A model generated the notes under the pieces. That model was given only the letters and a program-made list of their open reading frames with translations, did no database searches and had not been told where the DNA came from. Made by a program: the position numbers and the translations under genes. A DNA stretch of 64,000 bases from Pseudofabraea citricarpa (taxonomy: Eukaryota; Ascomycota; Leotiomycetes; Helotiales; Dermateaceae): the NCBI GenBank assembly GCA_029641185.1, contig JAPWGK010000031.1:310001-374000 (forward strand), written 5' to 3'. Shown one piece after another: positions 22,241-33,167 of this stretch (its first letter is position 1; every line of letters starts with the position of its first letter).

Positions 22241-25200
22241 TTGAATCTCGGGTCTGGGGTGGACTGGCTCCAACCCACCAGATGTTGCACAGAGATGCAA
22301 AAGTAGATGTAAGATGAAGAAGTGTGGAGTTGTGGAGAATCGGGCAAGTACATGTATGGAGAAAGTTGCCGCCCCAGTAAGTGAAATTGGATCGGCAATG
22401 CAAGAGATGCTGATGTGCTCGGGTACTGAAGAACGACCGTAGAAGGCTGGCGAAGCTCGAGGCCAGAACCAAAATAATCTCGATCAGACGGCGTCTCAAG
22501 TGGTGGTGACATGTACGAGTCTTGTAGCAAAGGTCGGGGAGGGCCAGCTATTTCTTTTTCTCAATGCACAAAAGTCGTCAGCGTGTGAGAAGAGATGGGA
22601 CCCAATATTAGTCGCGCGTTATATGCGGTCGGGGGGGTGGGTGTGTCGGGGTACATGAGCATAGCGAGCAGACAGTACAGTAGTGAGCATAGGATGCATA
22701 GGACGCATAGCACAGTACAGTAGTGGTGTGTTGTAAGTGTGGTGCAAGTGGGTTGGCGGTGATGGCGGTGGTGATGGAGGTGGAGGTGGAGGTGGAGGTG
22801 ATGGTGGTGGACGGCGGGCGGCAAGTTTGTTAGTGTTTTGCGGCAACGGTTGGGCTGCGCTGCTCTGCTTTCTGCTCTGCTTTCTGCTCTCCAGTTCGGC
22901 TATTCTGTTGTACTTAGTGGTTGTGGTATTATTGCAGCACTGTGATTAGTAGTCGCTGCCCATTAATCATTCTCCATTATTCTTCGTCCCAGACCAGGGG
23001 GCTCACAACTCCGGCTGGCCTGATATTTGCTCCCAGCTCCCAGCTCCCAGCTTCCAAGACCATATACGTCTCGGTCTTATTATTTCCCATCTCCTTAACG
23101 CATCGTCTATGGTGGAGCTATACGTGCGGTCCATTATTGATCCTCACGCGCCTCTGAAATCCGCGGCGCCTCGTCCCGCATTTGATATGTCACTTCATCT
23201 GATCAGCACCCTGAGAAATTTCCCCAAAGTTCCCCACACAGCATGGGCCCCCAGGGGACCAAGCAACCAACCCGGGTCAAAGGATGACTCGAGCGAGAGC
23301 ATCACGGCCCCAATCGCATGGCCTTCCTGCTATCAGGCTGAATTGTTGAACTCTGCCCTTGGCCAAATTGGCGATCCTCAAGAATTTCACAACCACGTGT
23401 CATAGCACGCGCAAAGATGTCCATTCAGCATGCTCGAAGCCCTGGATTTTCTCCTCATGAGACCAGTTCTCCTGCACATCATGCAGTAAACGGTGCTTGA
23501 ATACACTGCACAAGAAGCCCTTCTCTTGCTCTGCCTTCGTCGCTTGCTGCTGCTCATGGGTGTGGCGGAGCATGGAGTTTCCGCCGCGATTGATGCTTTG
23601 TATCGAGCATCCTGAGATCGAGGCTTGCGCTGGGAGCGGCTTCGGAAATTGTCGGTCTAGCCCATCTCGACCATAATGGGCGTTAAAGAAAAACTGGAGA
23701 CCCTCATGAACTGCTAAGGCTCAGTAACGCGGGTCACCCGAGGGCCTTGTGCAACTCATCAAGACCATGCCATGTCAGCGAGAGCTTCAGCGATCGACAC
23801 TGGTACCCGTCCGGCCCCATGCTCCCTCTATCCCCAGAAGCTACAACTCTCTGCGGAGCCAATAATAGCATATCCCATATCCCATATCCACAGTGGGCTG
23901 CGTACACTGAGTGCAGCAGAGGCTTCATGCTTCTTTGACACATGCAGTGCGCTGTAGATGTAACACTTGTGCATCATCGCAAGTCTTTGGAGGGAAGATG
24001 GCATGTGGGGATGCAGCATGCATGCGAGTACCGACCCGGGTCCTAACTACCACATGTGTTGCACGACAATCCAAAGCCGCGTCTGTAACAAAGAAAATCC
24101 GACGCGACTTCGGGCGAAAAGTCGACGAAGGTTGGCAACGTCGGATGTTGAGAACCGGCTCACGGCTCTGAGCGGCTTGCGCAGTTGAGCTAAATCGATG
24201 CAATATATTAATGGGCAAGATATAATATAAGTCTGTCCAATAGCATCTCTGTGACGGAGGCATTTGTCTGAAAGAGTACATACGAGCAGTCCCTTCTTGC
24301 ATGCTTAGTGCAGGAACAGACATGGCCAGCATGGGTGCAGCAACAGCTGATTGCAAAACGCGGGGACGATCCGAGGATGCCTTTAGCGAAGGCTTCATGA
24401 TGCATTAGCTTTCTCATCACTCCCATCTCCGAGTCATGACTCTTCTGACTGGCTCATCCCGAGCGAAGTCCCGTAGGACAACCTCTAGAAGGGCCGCACA
24501 GGCCTCCTCCAAACTCGAAGACTGAAGGATACAAGGAGAAACCGGTACTCGACCACTTTATCCGAGGCCATGATCTCTTCCCTAGTCGACGAATGATAGT
24601 TGTCGCCATAGGATTGATGTTGTGGTGAGCATCTTGGCACCACCTACGACAACGGACGTATGACCGGCCAGACTTCTATCGAGCTTGTACCTAACTGATT
24701 CGTGAGCAGATCTCCAAGGAACTCGGTTGCGTAGTCAGGTCGATCGCCTTCTATTGCGGGGTAGGGTCACCGTCTTTTCAAAGACAATAACATACTACGG
24801 TATGCGGTGCATTTCGATGAAATCGAGGGTGGGTGTGCATTCTCAAGAATTGCCCTCTTTGCATCTTTTGGTTAGAACACAACAGAGCCATCGGAACTGC
24901 GGGACGTAAATGCCCAGCGATCTACCTCGAGATGCGTGATTGCCACGAGGAAACGACAATATATAACAGGCAATAATATAATGGTGAATAGTGGAACATG
25001 GTCCTTCATTTTTGGGACTCGCAGCCACAAAAATAAGGCCCAGTTCCAGACCTTGGTAATGATGCAGCCCGGATGACGCTGGTCCATAATAGTATTGCAA
25101 TCATAGCAGATACGAGAAGAAATCATGGCAGCCTTCCACTGACAATCTCTCTAAATTGAGTACCAAAGAATGTCAGGTCGGTCTTGTCCGTAATGATCTA

Positions 25201-26624
25201 GAATAGTATGATTGGTGAGAATACGGTCATGATTATGAAGCATAGCAACCTATTCATCATACGAGTCGATATCAGAGCCTGTATTGAGACGCCATCCTCG
25301 ATCTCAAATGCGCACTCGGCACAGAGCAAAAGAAAGGCTCTTCAAACTCAGAAAATTCCTAGTCGACGAGAATGAAAGCCGCTGGGCATTGACTGACTTG
25401 AGGAGCCACCTTCGTGACGCACACTTCTCCTGATATTCCTGGGAATTTTTCATCCACAAGAGGTTTCAACCCGAAAGCCCTCATGACATAAGGTGTGCAA
25501 CAGACAACTTCATGCTCTCACACAGTGAGAGAAAAACATATCAATGACCCTTGGCCAACGAAGCTCACAGAGGATAGGTTACTGGATCGAGAGTCACTTG
25601 ACAAACCGACGTCGGAATATGTTGTGCTCATAAGCACGTTCTCAGTAGACGCATGCATGGCTGTGTCTGTGGCTGATCGTGTGGACTACACCACGAACAT
25701 GGAGAGAGGTCAAGATAAACATCGATTAGCGAAGATCTCTAGATCTTGTGTACCAAATCTAGTTTCGTGCTGGTAATGTCAACGACGCATAGTTGCGTTG
25801 GCCGAGGTCTGGCAGTACTGTGCTCAGACAAGTGTGAGCGGCTTCGTTGGAATCCACGGCTTGCTCCGGCACAACTTCCATGATATGTTACTGGACGGAA
25901 TTTCTTCAGCGGCTTGGTTTTGAAGTTCGGACGGAAAGAAACGTTGCCAAATGGTTCCACAAATGAAACGGGCCGTACCCCACAGATCGCTTGCCACGAT
26001 CTGCAGGTACCACGGACGTGGAATATCGTGGTCCTTGACTCCTTGGGCACAGTTCACGTTGATGATGACGCTGGTATGGCTCGCAGCTGAGTCTCAGATC
26101 CATACGGAGCGCCTCTCCTAGTCGGCCAGAGTACGGAGGTATGACTAGATCCAGGCAGGACAACTGAGAAGCAGTAGGCTTTGCGGTGCTGGACTGGCAA
26201 CCAAGGCTCGATGACAGCGTTGTGATGACGACGCCTGAAGCATTGGCGGGCTAGACGTTTCGATGTAACGTCGGCAATTTCTCATGGGCGCTCGCGCTCT
26301 GTGTTCGCAATGCGATTGACTCGCTCGGTCGGTGACTTTGGCCTGTGGGTGGTGAAGAACGAAGGTTGAGAGATGAAGAGCGAGGAACGAGGAGCGAGGA
26401 GAGAAAGAGAGGGAAAACGGTCTCATAGACGGACCGAGCCGCTCTGGCGTTGTTTGGTTGTCAAAAGCGGCAGCTGCAAGCTTGACGAAGTGAATTCAAC
26501 TCAACCCCTCCTAATTTCCATCCTTGACTTAAAACTTCACTCAATCTCAATCATCAAGATTTTTTATTTCTTCAAGGTCCTCCTTTGCAGTAGCTCTGCG
26601 CACAGCAGCGTGCGACCCGTGAGG
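22241..26624. other. 4.4-kb gene-poor gap
   Basis: Divergent upstream regions of the second Zn2Cys6 gene (minus) and HEI10 (plus). ORFs of up to about 157 aa occur on both strands (for example 23925-24398) but overlap each other and show no recognisable motif. Some stretches around 24.5-26.0 kb might be relics of old coding sequence, but I could not recognise a family. Confidence 0.5.
22775..22810. repeat. GGAGGT/GGTGGA minisatellite
   Basis: Tandem GGTGGA units merge into GGTGATGGTGG repeats. The corresponding ORFs encode only His/Pro- or Gly-rich runs and are rejected. Confidence 0.85.
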
Positions 26625-28092
26625 ATGGAGTTCACATTGAGATGCAATAATCTCAAATGCCGCAGAGAACTCACGGCACATGCTGTCGTTACCACCTGCA
26701 GGTCCGTGAGTCCCTGAATAGCCTTGCCTGCTTGTGCTCTGTACAGGGCTGATTGAAGCTTCCAGTCATGTTTTCTGTATTGATTGTTCGAACCAGAGTC
26801 GATTGTCTGGCCAGCATGATGGTCACCGCCCGACATGTCTTGCCTGCGACGCACATCTTCCAAATCCAGACGATGTAGTCATCGCCAATCTCAACCCTAC
26901 CGAAGACTACAAGACGAGCGTCTTGAGCGGATTGAGCCCAGCTGTGGTTATGGACTGTGCGGGTAGAGCAATGGCCTTCTGGGCATATCAATCTACACAG
27001 GAAATGTTGGTTTCTAAGATCCCCGGTACAGACTGGTCAGGATATTGCTGATATATGGGTACTCAGAGTGTATCAAGAATTTCTTTCGAAGAATCTGACA
27101 GAGAAATATGCTGCTTTGAACACGCAGATTGACAAAGTCATCCATGATGCGAATTCTGAAGTTGAAGATTTACGCAGGAAGCTCTCGAGTGCGTAAGCCA
27201 TCGAAACAGAATCTGCTCATGAACTCACATCCTTGTTAGGTATGGATATTGACCAAGCCAACTTGAGGCGTAAATATGACGAGGTAGTTCAAGCCTATCG
27301 AGATAAGAGCCGGAAGCACATGCAGACTCAGGAACTGTACGATAAGTTGAAGAGACGAACAATGCTTGGTCAGGTGCAGAATGCTGCTTCTGATGCTGTT
27401 GAGAACACTATCCAGGCCTCTGTAGCAGCCAATAGATATGTTGATAGAGTAGGAGACTCTGACTATCTCCCGCCACCGCCACCTCTCTTTGAGGAGAATT
27501 CGAATAGAATGCGCCATCCTGACATGGTATCTGAACCGCATCAGGATCTGAGAGGCCGAGGTAACAATGGAAGTGGCGCTTGGGCTGAATTTAGCAACCA
27601 AGCTGGCATTGAACGTATGAGATCTTTTGATTAAATAAAGATTATATGTTTGAGCTAATTAATTTGTTAGAAAACCAGCCAGTGCAGACACCTTCTAGTC
27701 ATCGTCAACGATTTGCAGCGAGTAATCTTTCAACGCAACACATAAATCCCGTGGAGAAACCGATGAATATCTCAGGTACTCCGCATATTGGCCGTAGAGT
27801 CACTCCTGCTCGGTCGCCATTGAGGAATGCTGGACACAATACAAATGCTTTTGCTGGTTATGGTATGAGCGCCGGATTAAAAGTCAGTAATCCTGCAAGT
27901 GACATGGCAACTGGGTTCAGCAAGCCAATTACACGATCAAGAGGTAAGTGAGAATCCCATATTTAGAACAAAGAGATAACATCTGCAGTAGCACAGAGAC
28001 CAGGCCCTGCAATGCCTCTGAATTCAACTGCATTTTCACGACTCAATCCCCCAGCAAATGACATTTTTTCCAAAGGAAAAGGCTACTATTAA
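26625..28092 (+). CDS. HEI10: HEI10/CCNB1IP1-like RING protein (meiotic crossover E3)
   Basis: Family members are RING E3 (SUMO/ubiquitin) proteins that load on meiotic chromosomes and mark crossover sites. Model join(26625..26701,26766..27005,27067..27188,27240..27614,27671..27943,27989..28092), 396 aa, six exons all in frame. The N-terminal RING has CNNLKCRREL, then CSHVFCIDC and CLAC cysteines (C7, C12, C25, H27, C30, C33 and the C-x2-C near residue 50). This is followed by NPTEDYKTSVLSGLSP and AMAFWAYQSTQEIVYQEF, both typical of the family. A coiled coil (about residues 105-190) and a long disordered, Pro/Asn/Arg-rich tail complete it. The first donor is atypical (GTCCGT), chosen because it restores the RING; a GTGAGT a few bases later would break it. 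The tail beyond exon 4 is the least certain part. Confidence 0.88.
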
Positions 28093-28210
28093 TGAAATGA
28101 TCTCGTATCATTCCAGCTTGCTACACACACATTTTCTATCTAGCTAATCTTTCAGCAAATAAAGTGAATGCTACTACAGCGTTTCTTGTTCACAGAGCAG
28201 GTTTGGTTAC

Positions 28211-28361
28211 ATATTCTTTGTTCTAAAAAAAACCATCTGTCTGTCAAGGACAACGTATTTGTACAATACATTGTAGCAGCTCAGAAATTAGTCTTTGCAT
28301 TCTTTGGTTCAACAATCATCTGTGAAGGACAGTGTATTTGTACAATTCATTGTACCAGCTT
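28211..28361. repeat. Imperfect tandem duplication downstream of HEI10
   Basis: Two related units (about 28211-28281 and 28299-28361) share ATTCTTTG, CATCTGT, AAGGACA, GTATTTGTACAAT and CATTGTA-CAGCT blocks. They differ by small indels and substitutions. They lie 120-270 bp after the HEI10 stop, probably in its 3' UTR or terminator region. Each unit contains a small inverted repeat (TTGTACAAT/ATTGTA). Confidence 0.8.
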
Positions 28362-28515
28362 AAAAGATTTTTTTTTTTACTGCCTCGCCCTATAACTAGC
28401 TAAATATTCCTTCTATCGCCAATTTCCCCATCCCCCAATTTCCAATTCTTTTAACATATCAAACACATTTGCTTTCCAAGAAAAAAAAAGCCACACCCTT
28501 TCAGGAAAATTTGAG

Positions 28516-30099
28516 ATGAGTTCCAGCCCTCGACTCGATGCTTATGCTGGGCAGGTCCCAGCTAAGACAATTCGTAGGGTGCAAGGCTCTGTGTTGCGTC
28601 CACCTTTTTCTGAAGACAACGCCCAGTCGGCAAGCGAAACGTTTACTAACAAAGAATTACCTCCGTTGCCCATAGACCCAACCGTTGATCGTGCAGAATT
28701 ACCAGGACATCCCTTGCCTCAGTATCATCAGACTTCGCGGCCTAGTGTATCTTCTGTATCTTCCTTGAAACTCGCCATGAACAAGAATCGCCGAACTTGG
28801 TCAGCAAAATCTCACACATCAAAAATAAATCATTTCAGAGACAGCTTTTATCACTGTGCTCTTGGAACTTCACACAGCTTTCATGGGAGAATTTCAACAC
28901 CATGGAACCCAATCCATATGAACACAGGCACTAAACGCCGAACTCAAGCAATACCATTAATAACTATCTCTCCGCCCCGTGAGACAAGGCGGCTTCAAGC
29001 TCGCCCTTCTTCTACTAGCGCTTTATCAAATGATTCTGCTTGGAAGATTTGCTATCAAAAGGAAGTCAAAGAGCGAAGGAAGTTCCAGAAAAGTCTGGAG
29101 CTTTCACAAACGGAGGCTCGAAATCTGAAGGAGCACGTAGAGTTGGTTGAATCCGTCTCGCGGGCACAAAAGTTGGAAATCGAAGAAACGAGGTTGGAGT
29201 TAGGAAGATTATATGAACAAACAGCCAAGGCTGAGAGCGAAACTAGATTCAAGCAGAAGTCTCTGGAGCATCGCGAAAGAGAAATTGCCAGGCTACAGAA
29301 ACAGCATGAAGAATATATGGGGCTTTCGCCGGCGTCAAAATCTCAAAGGAGCTTAAGACCAACTACTCTCGAGCATCTCGAAAGACAACTGATAAAGCTA
29401 CAGAAACGGCAGGAAGAAATAATGGCGTTTCTGCAGGCGGCACGAGCTCAAAGGGTTTCCAGACCAACTTCGAGGTCAACTTGGAGACCAACAGAGAGCC
29501 AGGCCCATGAGCTTTCTGCCTCGGCTTCTCACCAGGTTCTTGCACAACCTGTGCCAGGGACGACAAACGCTCCGCACGACCAAATACACGAACTCTCGGC
29601 CACAGCATCGCATCAGGTCCTCCGCTCCATGCCTGAAGAACCGGCAGCTGTCGAAAGACAAGAATATATAGTAGAGTCGATTCCTTACCAAGCCACTGAG
29701 CTGGAAAGATTACAGGGAAGCTTCACGGATGTCATCACGGCGCAGACTCGGGAAGAACAGGTTGAAACAAGCGATATCCCAGATTCTCCTACACTCCCAG
29801 CAGCAAGAACGGCACCTATTCAAACATCCATCTTGTCTCTTGGGAGCCCAGCGGGCGATGTAATTCCTGTCTCACAGCACAGCCCACTGGCAACACATAC
29901 GGCTTTTCAGTTTGGGTCCCGGCGTGTCGAGGGAGTCCCACCTATGTTTAGAGTTCCGCTAACAACAGCAAAAGATGGAAAAGAAGAAATGCAAGATTCC
30001 AACTCATTAGAGTCAATCAGTATCCTTCCCGCACTTGATAAGTGGGAGTGGAGTTCGATTCCTGACTTGAAACTTCGGGACCCGAGTCTCGAAGAGTGA
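28516..30099 (+). CDS. Coiled-coil protein of unknown function
   Basis: Intronless, 527 aa. The N-terminal half is disordered, rich in Ser, Pro, Arg and Thr, with a proline-rich KELPPLPIDP motif. A long heptad-rich coiled coil spans about residues 180-320. It contains two related units: LEHREREIARLQKQ near residue 252 and LEHLERQLIKLQKR near residue 286, each followed by an SQRSLRPT/AQRVSRPT basic segment. A second duplicated pair, HELSASASHQVL and HELSATASHQVL, lies about 27 residues apart near 328-365. The C-terminus is disordered and ends acidic. No catalytic domain, signal peptide or membrane segment is seen. It follows HEI10 in the same direction; no functional link is implied. Confidence 0.75.
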   Translation: MSSSPRLDAYAGQVPAKTIRRVQGSVLRPPFSEDNAQSASETFTNKELPPLPIDPTVDRAELPGHPLPQYHQTSRPSVSSVSSLKLAMNKNRRTWSAKSHTSKINHFRDSFYHCALGTSHSFHGRISTPWNPIHMNTGTKRRTQAIPLITISPPRETRRLQARPSSTSALSNDSAWKICYQKEVKERRKFQKSLELSQTEARNLKEHVELVESVSRAQKLEIEETRLELGRLYEQTAKAESETRFKQKSLEHREREIARLQKQHEEYMGLSPASKSQRSLRPTTLEHLERQLIKLQKRQEEIMAFLQAARAQRVSRPTSRSTWRPTESQAHELSASASHQVLAQPVPGTTNAPHDQIHELSATASHQVLRSMPEEPAAVERQEYIVESIPYQATELERLQGSFTDVITAQTREEQVETSDIPDSPTLPAARTAPIQTSILSLGSPAGDVIPVSQHSPLATHTAFQFGSRRVEGVPPMFRVPLTTAKDGKEEMQDSNSLESISILPALDKWEWSSIPDLKLRDPSLEE

Positions 30100-31560
30100 A
30101 TGGTGCATTTTGGATTATGGGTTATGGGTATCGGGTTATGGATTATAGATTATGGATGGATGGAGGGATGGGCGAGAGTGACACAGGAAAATTTTGAATA
30201 TGCAAAGTGAATGGGCTTTAATGAGGGATGGAGGATGAAGGATGGGTGACACAGGAAGATTTTAATATGCAAGTGACTGGTCATTTTTATGAGGAGTTTG
30301 GGTCTTTATTTACAGCTAACTTATCCCAAGGGAGATGTCCCTGTCCTAATAGACAAGTTTATTTGAACAAAAGATTTACGTGTATGGTTCTTTGATCAGT
30401 TAGATTTCTTTGCAAATTAAACAATAATGGCTTTTGTGAGGATCGTTACTTATAATTAGATTGTTATGTTATATTGCATATTCCTTTGTAGGATTCAAAC
30501 CGTCATCTGGGTTATGGTTCAATAAATTAAGCGAGGAAATAAGGAGAGGGGGAGAGCAAGAGACGTGGTTTAGATAGCAGAGAAAGTCCTTCAAACTACT
30601 ATTGAAACTATTCTTTATTGGCCGATACGGTATTATGCTAGCCAGTTGTCTAATAAATGGACCTATTTTCCCTAATCGTCGATCCGGAAGTAACGACGTA
30701 TGGATGACTCAAGAGAAAGCCATTTCTGTAGTGTAGGCATTGCGAAAGAAACGATGAACTTTCACGAAACAGCTCAGCTACTTTATTCCAAAGGAAACCC
30801 CAACAGTTTGATCACTTGACTAAAACTGCCATCGTCGGCTCGAATTAGAAGTTCTTTTCGCCTCCTAGAGTAGCTAACTCCAACAAGTTGCTTGTTGGAT
30901 TTCTTTTTACCTCGTGCCTCGCTAAACGCCATTTTTTGAACGCAGTAAGGTAAGTAACGTTCACATCTAAGAAGATGCCATAGGCCATTTCGTTGGATCA
31001 GGTAAGACCACAACAGCTTAGCGAAGTAATAAAAGTAGCAACATAGTTATGCAGCATAGCACGTTCTGTATCTTCACATTAAAGCACTAATTTCTCACCT
31101 GCGGGCCGCAGCGGGAGTTTTCAAGCTGCGTAGCGGCGTAGAGCTGACTGAGGTGTCACATTGTGGCGCAGAGAGGGCGATCTTAACTCTATTAGCGACA
31201 ACACAATGCCACGCAGTGGCATAGACTCTCGAACAAGACAACGAGAACTCCAAGAAGAATCATCTCACCTCATAATCTCTGCATAAGAGTGCTTTCCGAT
31301 CAAGAAAGCTGATTCTGCGGACGGAGATCATCAACCTTTCAAGGAGTACAGTTGCCAAAAAGAGAGAAGACGGTGACGGCATCGGTCTATACCACAGCAC
31401 TCACAGTGTCGATTCTTTACGAAGCATCCAACCCTCGTCGTCATCTTAAGTTGTCTAAAATAGCAAGTGAAGCTCGATACTGCGAGACCGTGTGCTAGCC
31501 ATCTCTTGACGTATCCAGATACAAGTATTTAAGAGGACTGGTGAAGACCAATCCGCAACC
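30100..31560. other. Intergenic with short direct repeats
   Basis: The first 200 bp hold GGGTTATGG/GATTATGG repeats and a diverged direct duplication (listed separately). A 76-aa minus ORF at 30783-31013 has a plausible composition but no recognisable motif or promoter and is not called. The rest is spacer and the promoter of the next ORF; TATTTAA at about 31526 may serve as a TATA element. Confidence 0.5.
30167..30294. repeat. Diverged direct repeat after coiled-coil gene
   Basis: GGATGGG followed by GTGACACAGGAA, ATTTT, ATATGCAA and AATGAGG or TATGAGG occurs twice, at about 30167-30226 and 30240-30294. The copies differ by short indels. It is a local tandem duplication in the 3' flank. Confidence 0.75.
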
Positions 31561-31941
31561 ATGACAAGCCGGAATCTCAACACGACTTGGCGAGATATCA
31601 TTTTCAAGCAATACCGACAAGACCACGACGCAGACGTATTATTTCCAGTCCGTTATCTTCTGTACAACGATCAGTGGAAGAGAGACCTCTGGTACGAGAT
31701 CCCGAAGAAGATTGACCCGGATACCTTTAGAAGATCCATCATCTCCTTCCATCGCACAACTCGAGGCACAGAAAGCCCCGACTACAAAGACGAATATATC
31801 ATCGTTCGCCCGAGAAAACCAAACGCCACAACCACACAAGCCCTAGACGTGGAAATAGTCTCCGCACAGCAAGATGATGTTCCCGAAGATGAAGACGATA
31901 GCACCCTTGAGCATTCTCTTGCTGGCCCTTCCACTAGCTAG
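31561..31941 (+). CDS. Small protein with acidic tail, overlapping the next ORF
   Basis: 126-aa ORF with no recognised family. The N-terminal half has a balanced globular composition (FKQYRQDHDADVLFPVRYLL, WYEIPKKIDPDTFRR). The C-terminus is strongly acidic (DDVPEDEDD). An A-rich ACCATG start and a TATTTAA element 35 bp upstream favour expression. Its last 68 bp overlap, in another frame, the start of the secreted-protein ORF. It could be a real gene, or the 5' leader of the secreted-protein mRNA carrying an upstream ORF. Confidence 0.45.
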   Translation: MTSRNLNTTWRDIIFKQYRQDHDADVLFPVRYLLYNDQWKRDLWYEIPKKIDPDTFRRSIISFHRTTRGTESPDYKDEYIIVRPRKPNATTTQALDVEIVSAQQDDVPEDEDDSTLEHSLAGPSTS

Positions 31942-32209
31942 AGCCTGGAATTTCGTCGTCTACCCAGATAGCGAGTGCGAGGGCACTGTGAGTGGTAGCC
32001 CGAGTGGCACTGATGATACTGGTTGCACCGATACACCAGCCAACCATCGATCCTTCGAGATTTCCAACATGGGAAACTGCGAGCTGTATTTGTTTGCAAC
32101 GGCGGATGATTGTGAGAATGGGGACGCGCAGCAGTTTTATGACGCAACGAACGAGGATGTTTGTATCCCTCCGGACTTCCAGTGGGACTCGTACTTTGTC
32201 GATTGTTGA
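31889..32209 (+). CDS. Small secreted cysteine-rich protein (effector-like)
   Basis: 106 aa from the ATG at 31889; an alternative ATG 15 nt upstream adds MMFPK. A textbook signal peptide (MKTIAPLSILLLALPLARA) is followed by a mature domain of about 87 aa with six cysteines and an acidic bias. It begins WNFVVYPDSECEG and ends DSYFVDC. The six Cys could form three disulfides; the spacing and the paired 'VY.D..C' and 'LYLFATADDC' strands suggest a small beta-rich fold. Size and composition fit fungal effector-like or surface proteins, but no family is assigned. Unusually, the signal-peptide DNA also encodes the acidic tail of the upstream ORF in a different frame. Confidence 0.7.
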   Translation: MKTIAPLSILLLALPLARAWNFVVYPDSECEGTVSGSPSGTDDTGCTDTPANHRSFEISNMGNCELYLFATADDCENGDAQQFYDATNEDVCIPPDFQWDSYFVDC

Positions 32210-33167
32210 GCTTGGATCGTGCAAGTCATTGTTGTGGGATTGGGATTGACTGAAACTTGCATTTCTTAGTTCTTTTCCGCCTCTGGGGTTTTGTTAATTT
32301 ATCGAATTAGCACTCACTCGTTCAAACTTGTCAGAAGATTAAAACATAACAAATATACATCTCTCTTTTCCTCATTGCCAGCGTCGTACAAATACCTTTT
32401 AATCCTGAGATTGGTCGAAGAAAACTTGCCAACCAATCATACAAAGACATGTACTAGCCTCAAGATCCTGAAAATTACCCAGTAAGCTAAGACCATATAA
32501 CCAAACCTCTCCTCAGAGCTAACGGTAGCTTTGATCGTCAAAAAGTGATAGCAGATTGTCAACTGACTCGACGCTGAAACTTGTAGAGCAAGAGACGTTG
32601 TGATTGGTAATATGATACATCTGCAGTTATTGGCTACCCTCTAGTCTCAGGGTTGAATGTTTCTAAGCAACATTCACTCGATAACTTGCTTTGCTGTGCA
32701 GCGAAGTTAAGCGAGCGAGAGTAAAGACGGAGGTGGGAGGGATGGGAAAAGGGTGCTAAAAGGTGGAGCCGAGAAAGGGGGGATGGACACAGACACAAGC
32801 AGGTATCCTTGGCGTATGTTATGATATCATGCTATATCATGCTATATATAGTAGTATTATCACTTGTTATAACAAGGAGCTAAGGAATGAATATTAGAAC
32901 AGTTTATAATTTTATCATCTTAGTATCATTAATCACACAAGTTTTTACCTCTTGAAAGATACATGTACTCTATTAACAGCTGCAATGCGTTTACTATAAG
33001 AAAGGAAAATCCATGTAAAATAACACGAGACGTAATCAACTGACCTTTCCGCTCTCTCTTTCGAACAAACAAAACATAAGAAATCTAACCCCCTGTATTC
33101 CATCCCATCCCATTCCCTCCCAGTCCCATCTACCCTAGAGAAATACAAAGGAATCACTACTAATAAA
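32210..33167. other. Convergent intergenic region, no gene seen
   Basis: About 0.96 kb between the secreted-protein ORF (plus) and the MFS transporter (minus). It becomes AT-rich near 32800-32950, with short TATATCATGC repeats. No supported gene. Confidence 0.6.

Noticed and set aside
23925..24398. 157-aa minus-strand ORF
   Set aside because: Overlaps ORFs of similar size on the other strand, has no motif or plausible context, and no splice partner was found.
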